64,000 nt of DNA. It comes from Lachnospiraceae bacterium. GTDB taxonomy: Bacteria; Bacillota; Clostridia; Lachnospirales; Lachnospiraceae. Shown piece after piece: positions 35,538 through 45,688 of this stretch. The notes beneath the pieces are model-generated. The model ran no database searches and was not told where the DNA came from. It worked only from the letters and a program-made list of their open reading frames with translations. Made by a program: the position numbers and the translations under genes. The first letter of the stretch is position 1; each line of letters opens with the position of its first letter. The stretch lies in the NCBI GenBank assembly GCA_017622875.1, contig JAGAQG010000044.1, forward strand, positions 62,001 through 126,000, in the 5' to 3' direction.

Positions 35538-36812
35538 ATGAAAATTTTAGTAGTTGGAAGCGGCGGAAGAGAACATGCACTGTGCTGGAAAATCGCACAG
35601 AGTGAAAAAGTGGATAAAATTTACTGTGCGCCGGGAAACGCAGGAATTGCAGAAGTTGCAGAATGTGTAGCCATCGGTGCCATGGAATTTGAAAAACTGG
35701 CAGATTTTGCACAGGAAAAGAAAATTGATCTCACAGTCATCGGTATGGACGATCCATTGGTTGGCGGTGTAGTAGATGTTTTTGAAGAAAGAGGACTTAA
35801 GATTTTTGGACCTCGTAAAAATGCTGCGATCCTTGAAGGAAGCAAGGCATTCTCCAAAGATTTAATGAAAAAATACAACATTCCAACAGCAGCATATGAA
35901 AACTTTGACGATCCTGAAAAGGCACTTGCATATCTTGAAACAGCAAGCATGCCAATTGTATTAAAAGCAGACGGTCTTGCACTTGGAAAAGGTGTATTGA
36001 TCTGCAATACACTGGAAGAAGCAAAGGAAGGCGTAAAATCCATCATGATGGATAAACAGTTCGGAAGTGCCGGAAACCAGATGGTTATTGAAGAATTTAT
36101 GACAGGACGCGAAGTATCTGTTTTAAGCTTTGTAGATGGAAAAACAATTAAGATCATGACTTCCGCACAGGACCACAAACGTGCTTTAGACGGGGATCAG
36201 GGCTTAAATACAGGCGGTATGGGAACCTTCTCACCAAGCCCATTTTATACAGCAGAAGTAGATGAATTCTGTAAAAAATATATCTATCAGGCAACTGTAG
36301 ATGCCATGAAAGCAGAAGGAAGAGAATTTAAGGGAATTATTTTCTTCGGATTAATGTTGACAGATAAGGGGCCAAGAGTGTTAGAATATAATGCCAGATT
36401 TGGTGATCCTGAAACACAGGTCGTTCTGCCAAGAATGAAAAATGATATCGTAGAAGTATTTGAAGCCTGTGTAGATGGAACTTTAGATCAGATCGATCTG
36501 GAATTTGAAGACAATGCAGCAGTCTGTGTCGTACTTGCAAGCGAAGGATACCCTGTAAAATACGAAAAAGGACTTCCAATTTCCGGACTGGATGCTTTCA
36601 AAGACAAAGACAGCTACTTTGTATTCCATGCAGGAACCAAATTTGACAATGAGGGAACAATTGTTACGAATGGCGGACGTGTATTAGGCGTGACAGCGAC
36701 TGGAGCTACTTTAAAAGAAGCCAGAGCCAATGCATACGAAGCAACAAAATGGGTTACATTTGATAATAAATATTGCAGAAGCGACATTGGCAAGGCAATT
36801 GACGAAGCGTAA
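35538..36812 (+). CDS. purD: Phosphoribosylamine-glycine ligase
   Basis: 424 residues, ATP-grasp enzyme making GAR from phosphoribosylamine, glycine and ATP. 'VVGSGGREHALCWKIAQS' at the N-terminus, 'VLKADGLALGKGVLIC', 'HKRALDGDQGLNTGGMGTFSP' and 'RVLEYNARFGDPETQV' are diagnostic. The start follows GAAAGGAAG. purM, purN and purD are contiguous, but purF, L, H and others are not in this window. Confidence 0.96.
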   Translation: MKILVVGSGGREHALCWKIAQSEKVDKIYCAPGNAGIAEVAECVAIGAMEFEKLADFAQEKKIDLTVIGMDDPLVGGVVDVFEERGLKIFGPRKNAAILEGSKAFSKDLMKKYNIPTAAYENFDDPEKALAYLETASMPIVLKADGLALGKGVLICNTLEEAKEGVKSIMMDKQFGSAGNQMVIEEFMTGREVSVLSFVDGKTIKIMTSAQDHKRALDGDQGLNTGGMGTFSPSPFYTAEVDEFCKKYIYQATVDAMKAEGREFKGIIFFGLMLTDKGPRVLEYNARFGDPETQVVLPRMKNDIVEVFEACVDGTLDQIDLEFEDNAAVCVVLASEGYPVKYEKGLPISGLDAFKDKDSYFVFHAGTKFDNEGTIVTNGGRVLGVTATGATLKEARANAYEATKWVTFDNKYCRSDIGKAIDEA

Positions 36813-36840
36813 AGCTGGAATAGAAAGGAATGTTGCCCCT

Positions 36841-37860
36841 ATGAAAAACAAAATGATGAAGAATTTCATGCTGGTAATGTTAGCAGTATTGATGTTCTGC
36901 ACTTCCGCGGTGCCGGTGCATGCCACACAGGCAGAGGAAACAGCGGAAGAAGCGACCCAGGAAGGGACAGAACGCGAAGCGACAGATCTGACCTTTGAAA
37001 TCGCAATCTATACTTATGAGATCATTCCGGATGCCACACAGGAAGATATGCCGACAGGTTTTACTCTTGGCGACTGGGAATATAACGGTGTTGCAGTGAA
37101 AGCAGGATTCACAGAAAACTCAGATATGGTCTGTGTGCTGGGTGAAGACTGGGAGACAGGTTATAAATATCGTTTTATTTATGACCCGGATCATGAGATG
37201 TTCGTACCATATTTTGGTACGGAGATTAAAAATGGATATGTTTACACAATTCCAATGTATGAGGACGCAGAAGTTCCTTACGGATTTGTGGACGCGTATT
37301 TCGTAATTCAGACAGTTCCGATGTTTGTTTACATGCGTGAAGATGCAGAGCTGACACAGGAAGAAATCGCAGTAGGTTCTCTTTCAGAAGATAACTATCT
37401 TGTATTCTTAATGATGGACGAAAACGGAAAAGAAGTTCATTATACCTATGATTTAATTGACAGAACTTTCCAGAGATCACTTCTTCAGGAAAAGGATGCG
37501 GAAAAGGTTACAGAATTGAATGAGACCATTGATAAGCTTTCTGAGGAAATCGGTATCTTAAATGCAAATCATGCAGAGCGAATGAATAAGAGACTGACAA
37601 TCATTGGAGTTTTGATTGCAGCAATTGTCATCATGGCAGGTATCATGATCAATCTGTGGATGAAAATTTCCAGACTGCAGAAGAATGAAGCTCCTGCAAG
37701 CGAAGTTGAAGAGAAAGACGAAGTGGATGAAGATGAGGATCTGGAGGATGACTTTGAAGATTCCGGAGAGGAAGATGAAGAGGAAATCGACGATGAAGAG
37801 CCTGTAAACGGCTCCGACGATGATCTGGAAATTCTTGACTTGGACTTAGAAGATTTATAG
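36841..37860 (+). CDS. Secreted/membrane protein with acidic C-terminal tail
   Basis: Start placed at ATG 36841, which begins a signal peptide (MKNKMMKNFMLVMLAVLMFC...VHATQAEE) after AGAAAGGAATG; the upstream open frame only overlaps purD. An extracytoplasmic beta-rich domain (about 45-225) is followed by a coiled segment (KVTELNETIDKLSEEIG). A membrane span (RLTIIGVLIAAIVIMAGIMI) and a very acidic cytoplasmic tail of Asp and Glu follow. Function is unknown. It ends in a strong terminator, probably shared with purD. Confidence 0.75.
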   Translation: MKNKMMKNFMLVMLAVLMFCTSAVPVHATQAEETAEEATQEGTEREATDLTFEIAIYTYEIIPDATQEDMPTGFTLGDWEYNGVAVKAGFTENSDMVCVLGEDWETGYKYRFIYDPDHEMFVPYFGTEIKNGYVYTIPMYEDAEVPYGFVDAYFVIQTVPMFVYMREDAELTQEEIAVGSLSEDNYLVFLMMDENGKEVHYTYDLIDRTFQRSLLQEKDAEKVTELNETIDKLSEEIGILNANHAERMNKRLTIIGVLIAAIVIMAGIMINLWMKISRLQKNEAPASEVEEKDEVDEDEDLEDDFEDSGEEDEEEIDDEEPVNGSDDDLEILDLDLEDL

Positions 37861-37871
37861 GAAACGTAAGA

Positions 37872-37901
37872 GGCTGCGGCTTAAGATGCCGCAGCCTTTT
37901 T
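37872..37901 (+). terminator. Rho-independent terminator
   Basis: GGCTGCGGC and GCCGCAGCC form a perfect 9-bp stem around TTAAGAT, followed by TTTTT. Confidence 0.92.
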
Positions 37902-37962
37902 GCGTCATCTTGCAAAAAGCAGGTGAAAATGGTAACATTAAAAAATTAGGAGGCATGAAGGT

Positions 37963-40398
37963 ATGAAAGAATTATATACAGACAAGGCGAAACAGGTCTT
38001 AAAATATGCCAAAAAGATATCAAAATCTCTGGGACACTCCTATACAGGAACGGAACATATTCTTCTGGGTCTGATCAGACAGAAGGAATCCTTAGCCGGT
38101 ACAGTGTTAGAAGGGTTCCAGGTGGATGAAAATAAAGTATTGGATTATATTGATCAGCTTATCGCACCGGTGGAACTGACAACTTTAGAACAGCAGTCAG
38201 AATATACCCCGAGAGCGGAAAAAATCCTGGAGGATGCAAGGGGAGAGGCGGACAGATTTCATAGGAAAAAAATCGGTACAGAGCATCTGCTCATTGCAAT
38301 CTTAAAAGATTTTGAATGTATTGCAGCAAAGCTTTTAAAAACCTTAAATGTCAGTGCAAGAGACGTTTACATGGAGGTGTTGAACTCCATGGGAGAAGAA
38401 GGGGAAGCATATAAAGAGGAGCTTGCCAGGGAAAATCAGATGAAGGAAAAAGGGGCTTCTCTGGAGCGCTACAGCAGGGATCTTACGGAACTTGCAGGGA
38501 TGCATAAGCTGGATCCGGTAATCGGAAGAACACAGGAAATCAAGCGCCTCATTCAGATCCTGAGCAGAAGAACGAAGAACAATCCGTGTCTGGTGGGAGA
38601 ACCAGGGGTAGGAAAGAGTGCCATCGTAGAGGGGCTTGCGCAGGCAATTGCAGCAGGAAGTGTGCCGGACAGCATGCGGAATAAGCGTCTGATCATGCTT
38701 GACCTTACGTCCATGGTAGCGGGAACAAAATACCGCGGAGAATTTGAAGAACGTATTAAAAATGTGATCGATGAGGTGCGCTTAAATGGAAATTTACTGC
38801 TCTTTATCGATGAAATTCATACAATGATTGGTGCAGGCGGCGCAGAGGGTGCCATGGATGCATCCAATATCTTAAAACCGTATCTCTCCCGAGGAGAGAT
38901 TCAGTTGATCGGTGCCACTACGATTGCAGAGTATCGCAAATATATTGAAAAGGATCCTGCACTGGAGAGAAGATTCCAACCGGTCTCTGTAGAAGAGCCT
39001 ACAGAAGAAATGACGGTGAAGATTTTAGAAGGGCTTCGTCCGGCATTTGAGGCACATCATCAGGTGACAATTTCTGATGAAGCGTTAGAAGCTGCAGCAA
39101 AACTTTCAGAAAGATATATCAATGACAGATTTTTGCCGGATAAGGCCATCGATGTCATCGATGAGGCTGCGGCAAAAGTACGTCTTGGAAGCATTAAAAA
39201 TCAGGCAAATGACCAGACTGCCGAGGAACGGTTAAATGAGTTATATGAGCTTCGCGAGGAGAAGATTTTCGCGGAGGATTATGAAATGGCCAAGACTCTG
39301 AAAGAAGAGATCGCTGCACTGGAAGAGAAGCTTGAAAAAGAGAAAAAGTCTCTCACAAAAGGCAGAAAAAATCTTCAGGTCATGGTAAGCGACGTAGAGG
39401 CAGTGATTTCCGGCTGGACGAAGATTCCGGTAGAAAAGCTTGCCGCAAAAGAATCAGAAAGATTGAAGAATTTAGAGACGATTCTGCACCGAAGAGTGGT
39501 AGGTCAGGAAGAAGCAGTTACAGCTGTTTCCAAAGCAGTCAAACGTGGGCGTATCGGCTTAAAAGACCCGAAACGACCAATTGGTTCCTTTTTATTCCTG
39601 GGACCGACAGGTGTTGGAAAAACAGAGCTTTCCAAAGCATTGGCGGAGGTGCTCTTTGGCAGTGAAAATTCCATGATTCGTGTAGATATGTCTGAGTATA
39701 TGGAAAAGCACAGCGTTTCCAAAATGATTGGTTCTCCGCCAGGATATGTAGGTCATGACGATGGCGGTCAGCTGAGCGAAAAGGTACGCCGGAATCCATA
39801 CTCTGTCATTTTATTTGATGAGATTGAAAAGGCTCATCCGGATGTGTTTAACATTTTATTACAGGTGCTTGATGATGGAAGAATCACAGATTCCCAGGGA
39901 CGTGTGGTTGATTTTAAAAATACAGTGATCATCATGACCTCTAATGCAGGGGCGAATGCGATCATTTCTCCGAAAAAGCTTGGATTTGGTGCAAAAGAGG
40001 ATGCAAAGGCAGATTATGAGCGCATGAAATCAGGTGTAATGGAAGAAGTGAAACGTATTTTCAAACCGGAATTTTTGAACCGAATTGACGATATGATTGT
40101 ATTCCACACGTTAAAAGAAGATCATTTAAAGAAAATTGTGGGTCTGCTTCAAAAAGAATTAAGCAAACGATGCAAGGAACAGATGGGCATTGAGCTGATC
40201 TTTAGAAGTACCGTGAAGAACCTGATCGTGGAAGAAGGCAAAGATGAAAAATACGGTGCAAGACCGTTGAAACGTGCAATGCAGACGAAAGTAGAAGATG
40301 CATTGACAGATGAAATCTTAAGCGGAAATGTGAAGTCCGGAGATACCGTTTTTGTAGGTGTGAAAAATAAAAAGTGTGTATTTTCGGTAAAAGAGTAA
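37963..40398 (+). CDS. clpC: ATP-dependent Clp protease ATPase subunit ClpC
   Basis: 811 residues. Two N-domain repeats (about 1-145) precede AAA1 with Walker A GEPGVGKS and Walker [14 protein letters not shown]-like middle segment ([23 protein letters not shown]) is followed by AAA2 with GPTGVGKTE and [13 protein letters not shown]. This unfoldase feeds proteins to ClpP. In Firmicutes it is usually in the ctsR operon, but here no ctsR or mcsAB lies upstream; radA follows 9 bases after its stop. Control by CtsR cannot be shown. Confidence 0.95.
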   Translation: MKELYTDKAKQVLKYAKKISKSLGHSYTGTEHILLGLIRQKESLAGTVLEGFQVDENKVLDYIDQLIAPVELTTLEQQSEYTPRAEKILEDARGEADRFHRKKIGTEHLLIAILKDFECIAAKLLKTLNVSARDVYMEVLNSMGEEGEAYKEELARENQMKEKGASLERYSRDLTELAGMHKLDPVIGRTQEIKRLIQILSRRTKNNPCLVGEPGVGKSAIVEGLAQAIAAGSVPDSMRNKRLIMLDLTSMVAGTKYRGEFEERIKNVIDEVRLNGNLLLFIDEIHTMIGAGGAEGAMDASNILKPYLSRGEIQLIGATTIAEYRKYIEKDPALERRFQPVSVEEPTEEMTVKILEGLRPAFEAHHQVTISDEALEAAAKLSERYINDRFLPDKAIDVIDEAAAKVRLGSIKNQANDQTAEERLNELYELREEKIFAEDYEMAKTLKEEIAALEEKLEKEKKSLTKGRKNLQVMVSDVEAVISGWTKIPVEKLAAKESERLKNLETILHRRVVGQEEAVTAVSKAVKRGRIGLKDPKRPIGSFLFLGPTGVGKTELSKALAEVLFGSENSMIRVDMSEYMEKHSVSKMIGSPPGYVGHDDGGQLSEKVRRNPYSVILFDEIEKAHPDVFNILLQVLDDGRITDSQGRVVDFKNTVIIMTSNAGANAIISPKKLGFGAKEDAKADYERMKSGVMEEVKRIFKPEFLNRIDDMIVFHTLKEDHLKKIVGLLQKELSKRCKEQMGIELIFRSTVKNLIVEEGKDEKYGARPLKRAMQTKVEDALTDEILSGNVKSGDTVFVGVKNKKCVFSVKE

Positions 40399-40407
40399 GA
40401 GGTAACT

Positions 40408-41775
40408 ATGGCAAAGGCAAAAACAAATGTATTTTTTTGTCAGGAATGCGGCTATGAGTCTGCAAAATGGATGGGCCAGTGTCCGGGATGCCGGGCCTGG
40501 AACAGCTTTGTGGAAGAACCAGTGGTAAAAGCAGCTTCCGGCAAAGCGTCCATGCGCGTATCCGGGAATGCAGCAAAACCAGTGACTTTGGAAGAAATCG
40601 AGACCTCAGAGACGGAGCGTATCAGCTCCGGAATGGCTGAGCTTGACAGAGTGCTGGGCGGCGGCATTGTGCCGGGCTCTCTGGTGTTGGTAGGAGGAGA
40701 TCCGGGAATTGGTAAATCCACCATTCTGTTACAAGTATGTAAAAATTTAGCGGCAGCAGGTGTATCGACACTTTATGTTTCCGGGGAAGAATCCTTAAAG
40801 CAGATTAAAATGCGTGCAGCAAGAATTGGAACATTTACCAATGATGTGAGATTTATGTGCGAAACGAGTCTTACAGAAATTGAAAATACCATTACGAAGG
40901 AAAACCCCAAGGTAGCGGTCATTGACTCCATTCAGACCATGTGCAATGAGGAGATTTCTTCTGCACCGGGCAGTGTATCTCAGGTGCGTGAATCAACATC
41001 AGTGCTGATGCAGCTTGCCAAAAAGCAGGGAGTCATGATCTTTATTGTCGGTCACGTGACAAAAGAGGGGACGGTTGCAGGGCCTCGTGTTCTGGAACAC
41101 ATGGTAGATACCGTGCTGTATTTTGAAGGCGACCGCCATGCGGCTTACAGAATCCTTCGCGGTGTGAAAAACCGTTTTGGCTCCACAAATGAGATCGGGG
41201 TTTTTGAAATGCGGGAAGATGGGCTTGCGGAGGTAGCGAATCCATCAGAATATATGCTAAGCGGAAGACCGGAGAATGCTTCCGGCTCGGTTGTAGCATG
41301 CTCGATGGAAGGAACCCGCCCGATTCTTGTAGAGATTCAGTCGCTCGTTTGCAGAACCAGCTTTGGGATTCCAAGAAGAACTGCTGCAGGAACTGATTTT
41401 AACCGTGTGAATTTACTTCTGGCAGTATTGGAAAAGCGTTTAAATATGCCATTATCCTCCTGTGATGCTTACATAAACATAGCAGGTGGTATCCGCATGA
41501 ATGAACCCGCAATTGACCTGGCAATGGTTCTTGCCATCATTTCCAGCTATCAGGATAAGCCAATCGATGAAAAGACCATTGTATTTGGGGAAGTGGGACT
41601 TAGCGGGGAAGTGCGTGCAGTCAGCATGGCACGCCAGCGAGTTATGGAAGCGAAAAAGCTTGGCTTCCGCAGAGTGATCTTACCGAAGGTGTCAGCAGAT
41701 TCCATGGAGGCGGTAGATGGAATTCAATTGATTGGGGTTGCCACTGTGCTGGATGCGATGCGCAGCATTTCTTAA
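40408..41775 (+). CDS. radA: DNA repair protein RadA
   Basis: 455 residues. An N-terminal C4 zinc finger (CQECGY...CPGCRAW) is followed by a RecA-like ATPase with Walker A GGDPGIGKST, a KNRFGSTNEIGVF motif unique to RadA, and a C-terminal Lon-like domain (GGIRMNEPAIDLAMVLAI...FGEVGLSGEVRAV). It promotes branch migration during recombinational repair. It directly follows clpC, a conserved Firmicutes neighbourhood. Confidence 0.95.
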   Translation: MAKAKTNVFFCQECGYESAKWMGQCPGCRAWNSFVEEPVVKAASGKASMRVSGNAAKPVTLEEIETSETERISSGMAELDRVLGGGIVPGSLVLVGGDPGIGKSTILLQVCKNLAAAGVSTLYVSGEESLKQIKMRAARIGTFTNDVRFMCETSLTEIENTITKENPKVAVIDSIQTMCNEEISSAPGSVSQVRESTSVLMQLAKKQGVMIFIVGHVTKEGTVAGPRVLEHMVDTVLYFEGDRHAAYRILRGVKNRFGSTNEIGVFEMREDGLAEVANPSEYMLSGRPENASGSVVACSMEGTRPILVEIQSLVCRTSFGIPRRTAAGTDFNRVNLLLAVLEKRLNMPLSSCDAYINIAGGIRMNEPAIDLAMVLAIISSYQDKPIDEKTIVFGEVGLSGEVRAVSMARQRVMEAKKLGFRRVILPKVSADSMEAVDGIQLIGVATVLDAMRSIS

Positions 41776-41867
41776 CAAACTTCAAAGTTTTTTAATAAGA
41801 AAAACACAGATTCGTCACAAAACACTGCTAGACTAAAACCATCAAAAAGCAGAAGGAGGAATCTTTC

Positions 41868-43220
41868 ATGGGCGAATATAGATTTACAGGACCATTTTAT
41901 AATGATAATGAAGAGTCCGTTTATGAAAGCAGTTATAAAGAAGTACAGCAGGAGCCGGTGACACCGCCCCCTGCAGAAAAACCAAAAAAGAAAAAAGGTG
42001 GATTTGGAAAGACTATCTTAAAGACCATATGTATTGCACTGATAGCAGGTGCAGTAGGCGCAGGTGCGTTCCTGGGTGTGGTATCCGCAGGATTTAACAT
42101 ATTTGGTATTGGGAAAGTACAGCAAACAGTTACTGAGATTCAGAAATCAGATACAAGTCAGGCAATCCAGGCGACTGTAAACAACAGTATTGACGTATCC
42201 ACCATTGCTGAAAAATGTATGCCATCGGTTGTATCTATTACAAACAAGGGTGTGCAGGAAATCAGAAGCTGGTTCGGTACTTATCAGCAGGAAACAAGCG
42301 GCAGCGGTTCCGGTATTATCATTGGTGAAAATGACACGGAGCTCCTGATCGTTACAAACTACCATGTAGTATCTGATTCTCAGGAATTAAGTGTGTATTT
42401 CAGCTTTGAAGAAAACACTGAAGGTGAAGAAGAAAACGTAGTCAGTGCAAAGATCAAGGGATATGATTCCCAGAAGGATCTTGCTGTGATTTCTGTAAAG
42501 AAAGATGACATTCCAGAGGAAACGAAAGCACAGATCGTGATTGCCAGCATAGGAGATTCTTCTGAGCTGCAGGTTGGTGAACAGGTAGTTGCCATTGGTA
42601 ATGCATTGGGTTATGGACAGTCCGTAACAACAGGCATCGTAAGTGCCTTGAACCGCGAAGTATCATTAACAGGAACAAATGGTGAAACCATTACAAACCA
42701 GCTGATTCAGACAGATGCAGCAATTAATCCAGGTAACAGTGGAGGTGCTCTTCTGAATATGAAAGGCGAAGTTGTAGGTATCAACTCTGCAAAATTAGCA
42801 TCCGAAGAAGTAGAAGGTATGGGATATGCAATCCCGATCACAGCAGTGGAATCTATCATTGGTGATCTGATGAACAAAGAAACCCGTGATAAGGTAGATT
42901 CAGAAGAAGCAGGTTATCTTGGCATCGAATGTATCGGTGTAACTTCTGATGTTGCACAGACTTATGACCTTCCAGTTGGTGTTTATGTAAAGAGTGTCGT
43001 TAAAGGCGGTGCTGCTGAACAAGCAGGAATTCAGGCCGGTGATGTCATCGTGAAACTGGATGGCAGCAGTGTTTCAGGAGATTCAGAGCTTGTAGATGCA
43101 CTTAGCTATTATAAAGCAGGAGAAACGATTGATATCGTGGTAAAAACGAGAGAGTCCGGCTATCAGGAGCAGACCTTCTCAGTAACGCTTGGAAGCAGAA
43201 AAGCAGCAGGATTAGATTAA
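41868..43220 (+). CDS. htrA: HtrA/DegP-like membrane serine protease with PDZ domain
   Basis: 450 residues. A cytoplasmic N-terminus with a Lys-rich patch precedes one membrane anchor (about 50-72) and a trypsin-like domain. The triad His is in VTNYHVVSD, Asp in KDLAVISV and Ser in NPGNSGGALLN. One PDZ domain (about 350-440) follows. It degrades misfolded proteins at the outer face of the membrane. It is monocistronic, with its own GGAGGA site and a terminator after it. HtrA is often induced by envelope stress, but no operator is recognised here. Confidence 0.92.
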   Translation: MGEYRFTGPFYNDNEESVYESSYKEVQQEPVTPPPAEKPKKKKGGFGKTILKTICIALIAGAVGAGAFLGVVSAGFNIFGIGKVQQTVTEIQKSDTSQAIQATVNNSIDVSTIAEKCMPSVVSITNKGVQEIRSWFGTYQQETSGSGSGIIIGENDTELLIVTNYHVVSDSQELSVYFSFEENTEGEEENVVSAKIKGYDSQKDLAVISVKKDDIPEETKAQIVIASIGDSSELQVGEQVVAIGNALGYGQSVTTGIVSALNREVSLTGTNGETITNQLIQTDAAINPGNSGGALLNMKGEVVGINSAKLASEEVEGMGYAIPITAVESIIGDLMNKETRDKVDSEEAGYLGIECIGVTSDVAQTYDLPVGVYVKSVVKGGAAEQAGIQAGDVIVKLDGSSVSGDSELVDALSYYKAGETIDIVVKTRESGYQEQTFSVTLGSRKAAGLD

Positions 43221-43256
43221 TCGTTAAAAAAAGTATAAAAGATTTATGAAGAATTC

Positions 43257-43285
43257 AAAGAGGTATAGGCATCTATACCTCTTTT
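43257..43285 (+). terminator. Rho-independent terminator after htrA
   Basis: AAAGAGGTATAG and CTATACCTCTTT pair perfectly around GCAT, followed by TG; the T run forms part of the stem. Confidence 0.8.
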
Positions 43286-43326
43286 GTGTTAAGATAAATG
43301 CTAGATTTACAGAGAGGTAGTTTAGT

Positions 43327-44763
43327 ATGGAAATCAAAAATGAAGATTTTAGAGAAATTGTAGATAGTGATGCAGCAGATAAGAATGGGTCGGAGGACGA
43401 ATATGAAAAATATTGTTTCGTGTGCAGACGTCCTGAAAGTAAAACAGGGAAAATGATCAAAATGATGGACGGAATGTACATCTGCCCGGACTGTATGCAA
43501 AAGACAATGGATGCAGTTAGTGCAAGCCCGTTAAATCTTGACAAATATACAGAAAAAAGTGATGATCTGGAGATACCAAAAGGGCCAAATATCAGTATGA
43601 TCAATCTGGCAGACCTTCAGGGGCTTATGTCACCAAGAAAAAAAGTGAAAAAGAAAAAGGCAGATAAAAAGCCTGCCATTGATTTAAAGGATATCCCGGC
43701 GCCACATAAGATCAAAGCGCAGCTGGATGAATATATTATCGGACAGGAACATGCGAAAAAGGCAATTTCTGTAGCAGTTTATAATCATTATAAACGTGTT
43801 GCTACCAATACGATGGACAGTATTGAAATCGAAAAGTCCAATATATTAATGATCGGTCCCACAGGCTGCGGAAAAACTTATCTTGTAAAGACTCTTGCAA
43901 GACTGTTGGATGTACCGTTGGCGATTGCAGATGCTACCACACTGACAGAAGCCGGATATATTGGCGATGATATTGAAAGTGTTGTATCAAAGCTTTTGGC
44001 TGCGGCCGACAATGATGTGGAAAAGGCAGAGCGGGGCATTATTTTCATTGACGAAATTGATAAGATTGGAAAGAAGAAAAATCAGAATCAGCGAGACGTG
44101 AATGGTGAAGCAGTTCAGCAGGGGCTTTTAAAATTGCTGGAAGGTGCTGAGGTAGATGTTCCGGTGGGCTCTAACAGCAAAAACGGCATGGTTCCGATGG
44201 AAACAGTGGATACAAGAAACATTCTCTTTATCTGCGGCGGTGCATTCCCGGGACTGGAAGATATCATCAAAGAACGATTAAACAAACAGTCCTCCATCGG
44301 CTTTAATGCGGATTTAAAGGACAAATATGACCATGACAGAAACATTTTACAGAAGGTGACCGTAGAAGATGTGAAAAGCTTTGGAATGATTCCGGAATTT
44401 ATCGGACGTCTTCCGGTATTATTGTCCTTAGAAGCACTGACAAAGGATATGCTGGTGCAAATCTTAAGAGAGCCGAAAAATGCGATCTTAAAGCAATATA
44501 AGAAGCTTTTGGAGCTGGATGAAGTAGAGCTCTTATTTAATGAGGATTCTTTGGAAGCGATTGCAGAAAAGGCATTGGAAAAAGATACAGGGGCCAGAGC
44601 CCTTCGCGCCATCATTGAGGAATTTATGCTGGATATTATGTATGAAATTCCAAAGGATGACAATATTGGAAAAGTAACCATTACAAGAGAATACATTGAA
44701 CATACTGGAGGACCGATTATCGAAATGCGCGGGACAAAGGTATTGGAAGGGAGAATACAATGA
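43327..44763 (+). CDS. clpX: ClpX-like AAA+ unfoldase with zinc-binding N-terminus
   Basis: 478 residues, about 60 longer than standard ClpX. Near residue 36 a C4 zinc-binding pattern (CFVCRRPE...CPDCMQ) is followed by a long Lys-rich linker. The AAA+ core has Walker A GPTGCGKT, Walker B IIFIDEIDKIGKKK, the SSIGF stretch matching the ClpP-binding IGF loop, and sensor 2 GARALRAIIEE. It is not next to clpP or tig, so it may be a second ClpX paralogue. It overlaps dapF by ATGA. Confidence 0.85.
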   Translation: MEIKNEDFREIVDSDAADKNGSEDEYEKYCFVCRRPESKTGKMIKMMDGMYICPDCMQKTMDAVSASPLNLDKYTEKSDDLEIPKGPNISMINLADLQGLMSPRKKVKKKKADKKPAIDLKDIPAPHKIKAQLDEYIIGQEHAKKAISVAVYNHYKRVATNTMDSIEIEKSNILMIGPTGCGKTYLVKTLARLLDVPLAIADATTLTEAGYIGDDIESVVSKLLAAADNDVEKAERGIIFIDEIDKIGKKKNQNQRDVNGEAVQQGLLKLLEGAEVDVPVGSNSKNGMVPMETVDTRNILFICGGAFPGLEDIIKERLNKQSSIGFNADLKDKYDHDRNILQKVTVEDVKSFGMIPEFIGRLPVLLSLEALTKDMLVQILREPKNAILKQYKKLLELDEVELLFNEDSLEAIAEKALEKDTGARALRAIIEEFMLDIMYEIPKDDNIGKVTITREYIEHTGGPIIEMRGTKVLEGRIQ

Positions 44764-45599
44764 AATTTACAAAAATGCACGGAATTGGAAATGATTATGT
44801 ATATGTGAACTGTTTTAAAGAAACAGTGGAAAATCCAAGTGAGGTTTCAAAATTTGTCAGTGACAGACATTTTGGAATCGGTTCTGACGGATTGATCCTG
44901 ATCAAGCCATCAGAAGTGGCTGACTGCTATATGGAAATGTATAATGCGGATGGCTCTCGTTCAGCAATGTGTGGAAACGGAATTCGATGTGTAGCAAAAT
45001 ATATTTATGATTATGGTCTTACTGATAAAACAGAAGTAGATGTGGAAACTGCAGCTGGAATTAAGCATATTGTACTGACGATTAAGGATGGAAAGGTAGA
45101 AAAGGCCCGTGTGGATATGGGGGAACCGATTTTAAAACCGGAGCTTGTGCCTGTAATCGGGGAAGGAGATATGCTGGTGAATGAACCAATCATGGTGGAT
45201 GGCACAGAATACCGCATGACCTGTGTTTCCATGGGAAATCCTCATGCAGTTGTTTTTTTAGATGAAGATGTAAAGAATCTGGAGATTGAAAAGATTGGGC
45301 CGAAATTTGAAAATCATGAGCGTTTTCCTGAACGCGTGAATACAGAATTTATGTATGTCCTTGACCGTAATACAATGAATCTGCGCGTGTGGGAACGCGG
45401 TTCGGGGGAAACCTGGGCTTGCGGAACAGGAACTTGTGCATCTGTAGTGGCATCTGTATTAAATGGTCTGACAGAGCGCAATGTTTTGGTACATTTACTC
45501 GGTGGTGATCTGGAAATCTTATGGGATGAGAAAGATAATCATGTTTATATGACAGGTCCTGCAGCGACAGTATTTGATGGTGAGATCGAGCTGCCATAA
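44760..45599 (+). CDS. dapF: Diaminopimelate epimerase
   Basis: 279 residues. Converts LL- to meso-diaminopimelate for lysine and peptidoglycan synthesis. Both catalytic cysteines are visible in AMCGNGIRC and TWACGTGTCA. Length is typical. It is coupled to the ClpX-like gene and ends at a bidirectional terminator facing asnA. Confidence 0.95.
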   Translation: MKFTKMHGIGNDYVYVNCFKETVENPSEVSKFVSDRHFGIGSDGLILIKPSEVADCYMEMYNADGSRSAMCGNGIRCVAKYIYDYGLTDKTEVDVETAAGIKHIVLTIKDGKVEKARVDMGEPILKPELVPVIGEGDMLVNEPIMVDGTEYRMTCVSMGNPHAVVFLDEDVKNLEIEKIGPKFENHERFPERVNTEFMYVLDRNTMNLRVWERGSGETWACGTGTCASVVASVLNGLTERNVLVHLLGGDLEILWDEKDNHVYMTGPAATVFDGEIELP

Positions 45600-45625
45600 A
45601 TGATAGGTAAATAGTTTTCAATAAG

Positions 45626-45666
45626 AAAATGCAAGGAATGCCTCGAGGCTTTTCCTTGCATTTTTT
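45626..45666. terminator. Bidirectional terminator between dapF and asnA
   Basis: AAAATGCAAGGAA and TTCCTTGCATTTT pair, with an inner GCCTCGAGGC stem. The A run at the left arm and T run at the right serve both strands. Confidence 0.88.
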
Positions 45667-45688
45667 AATCATAGATGATGCATGTGAT

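Noticed and set aside
37963..40398. CtsR-controlled clpC operon
   Set aside because: No ctsR or mcsAB genes and no clear CtsR heptad repeat found upstream.
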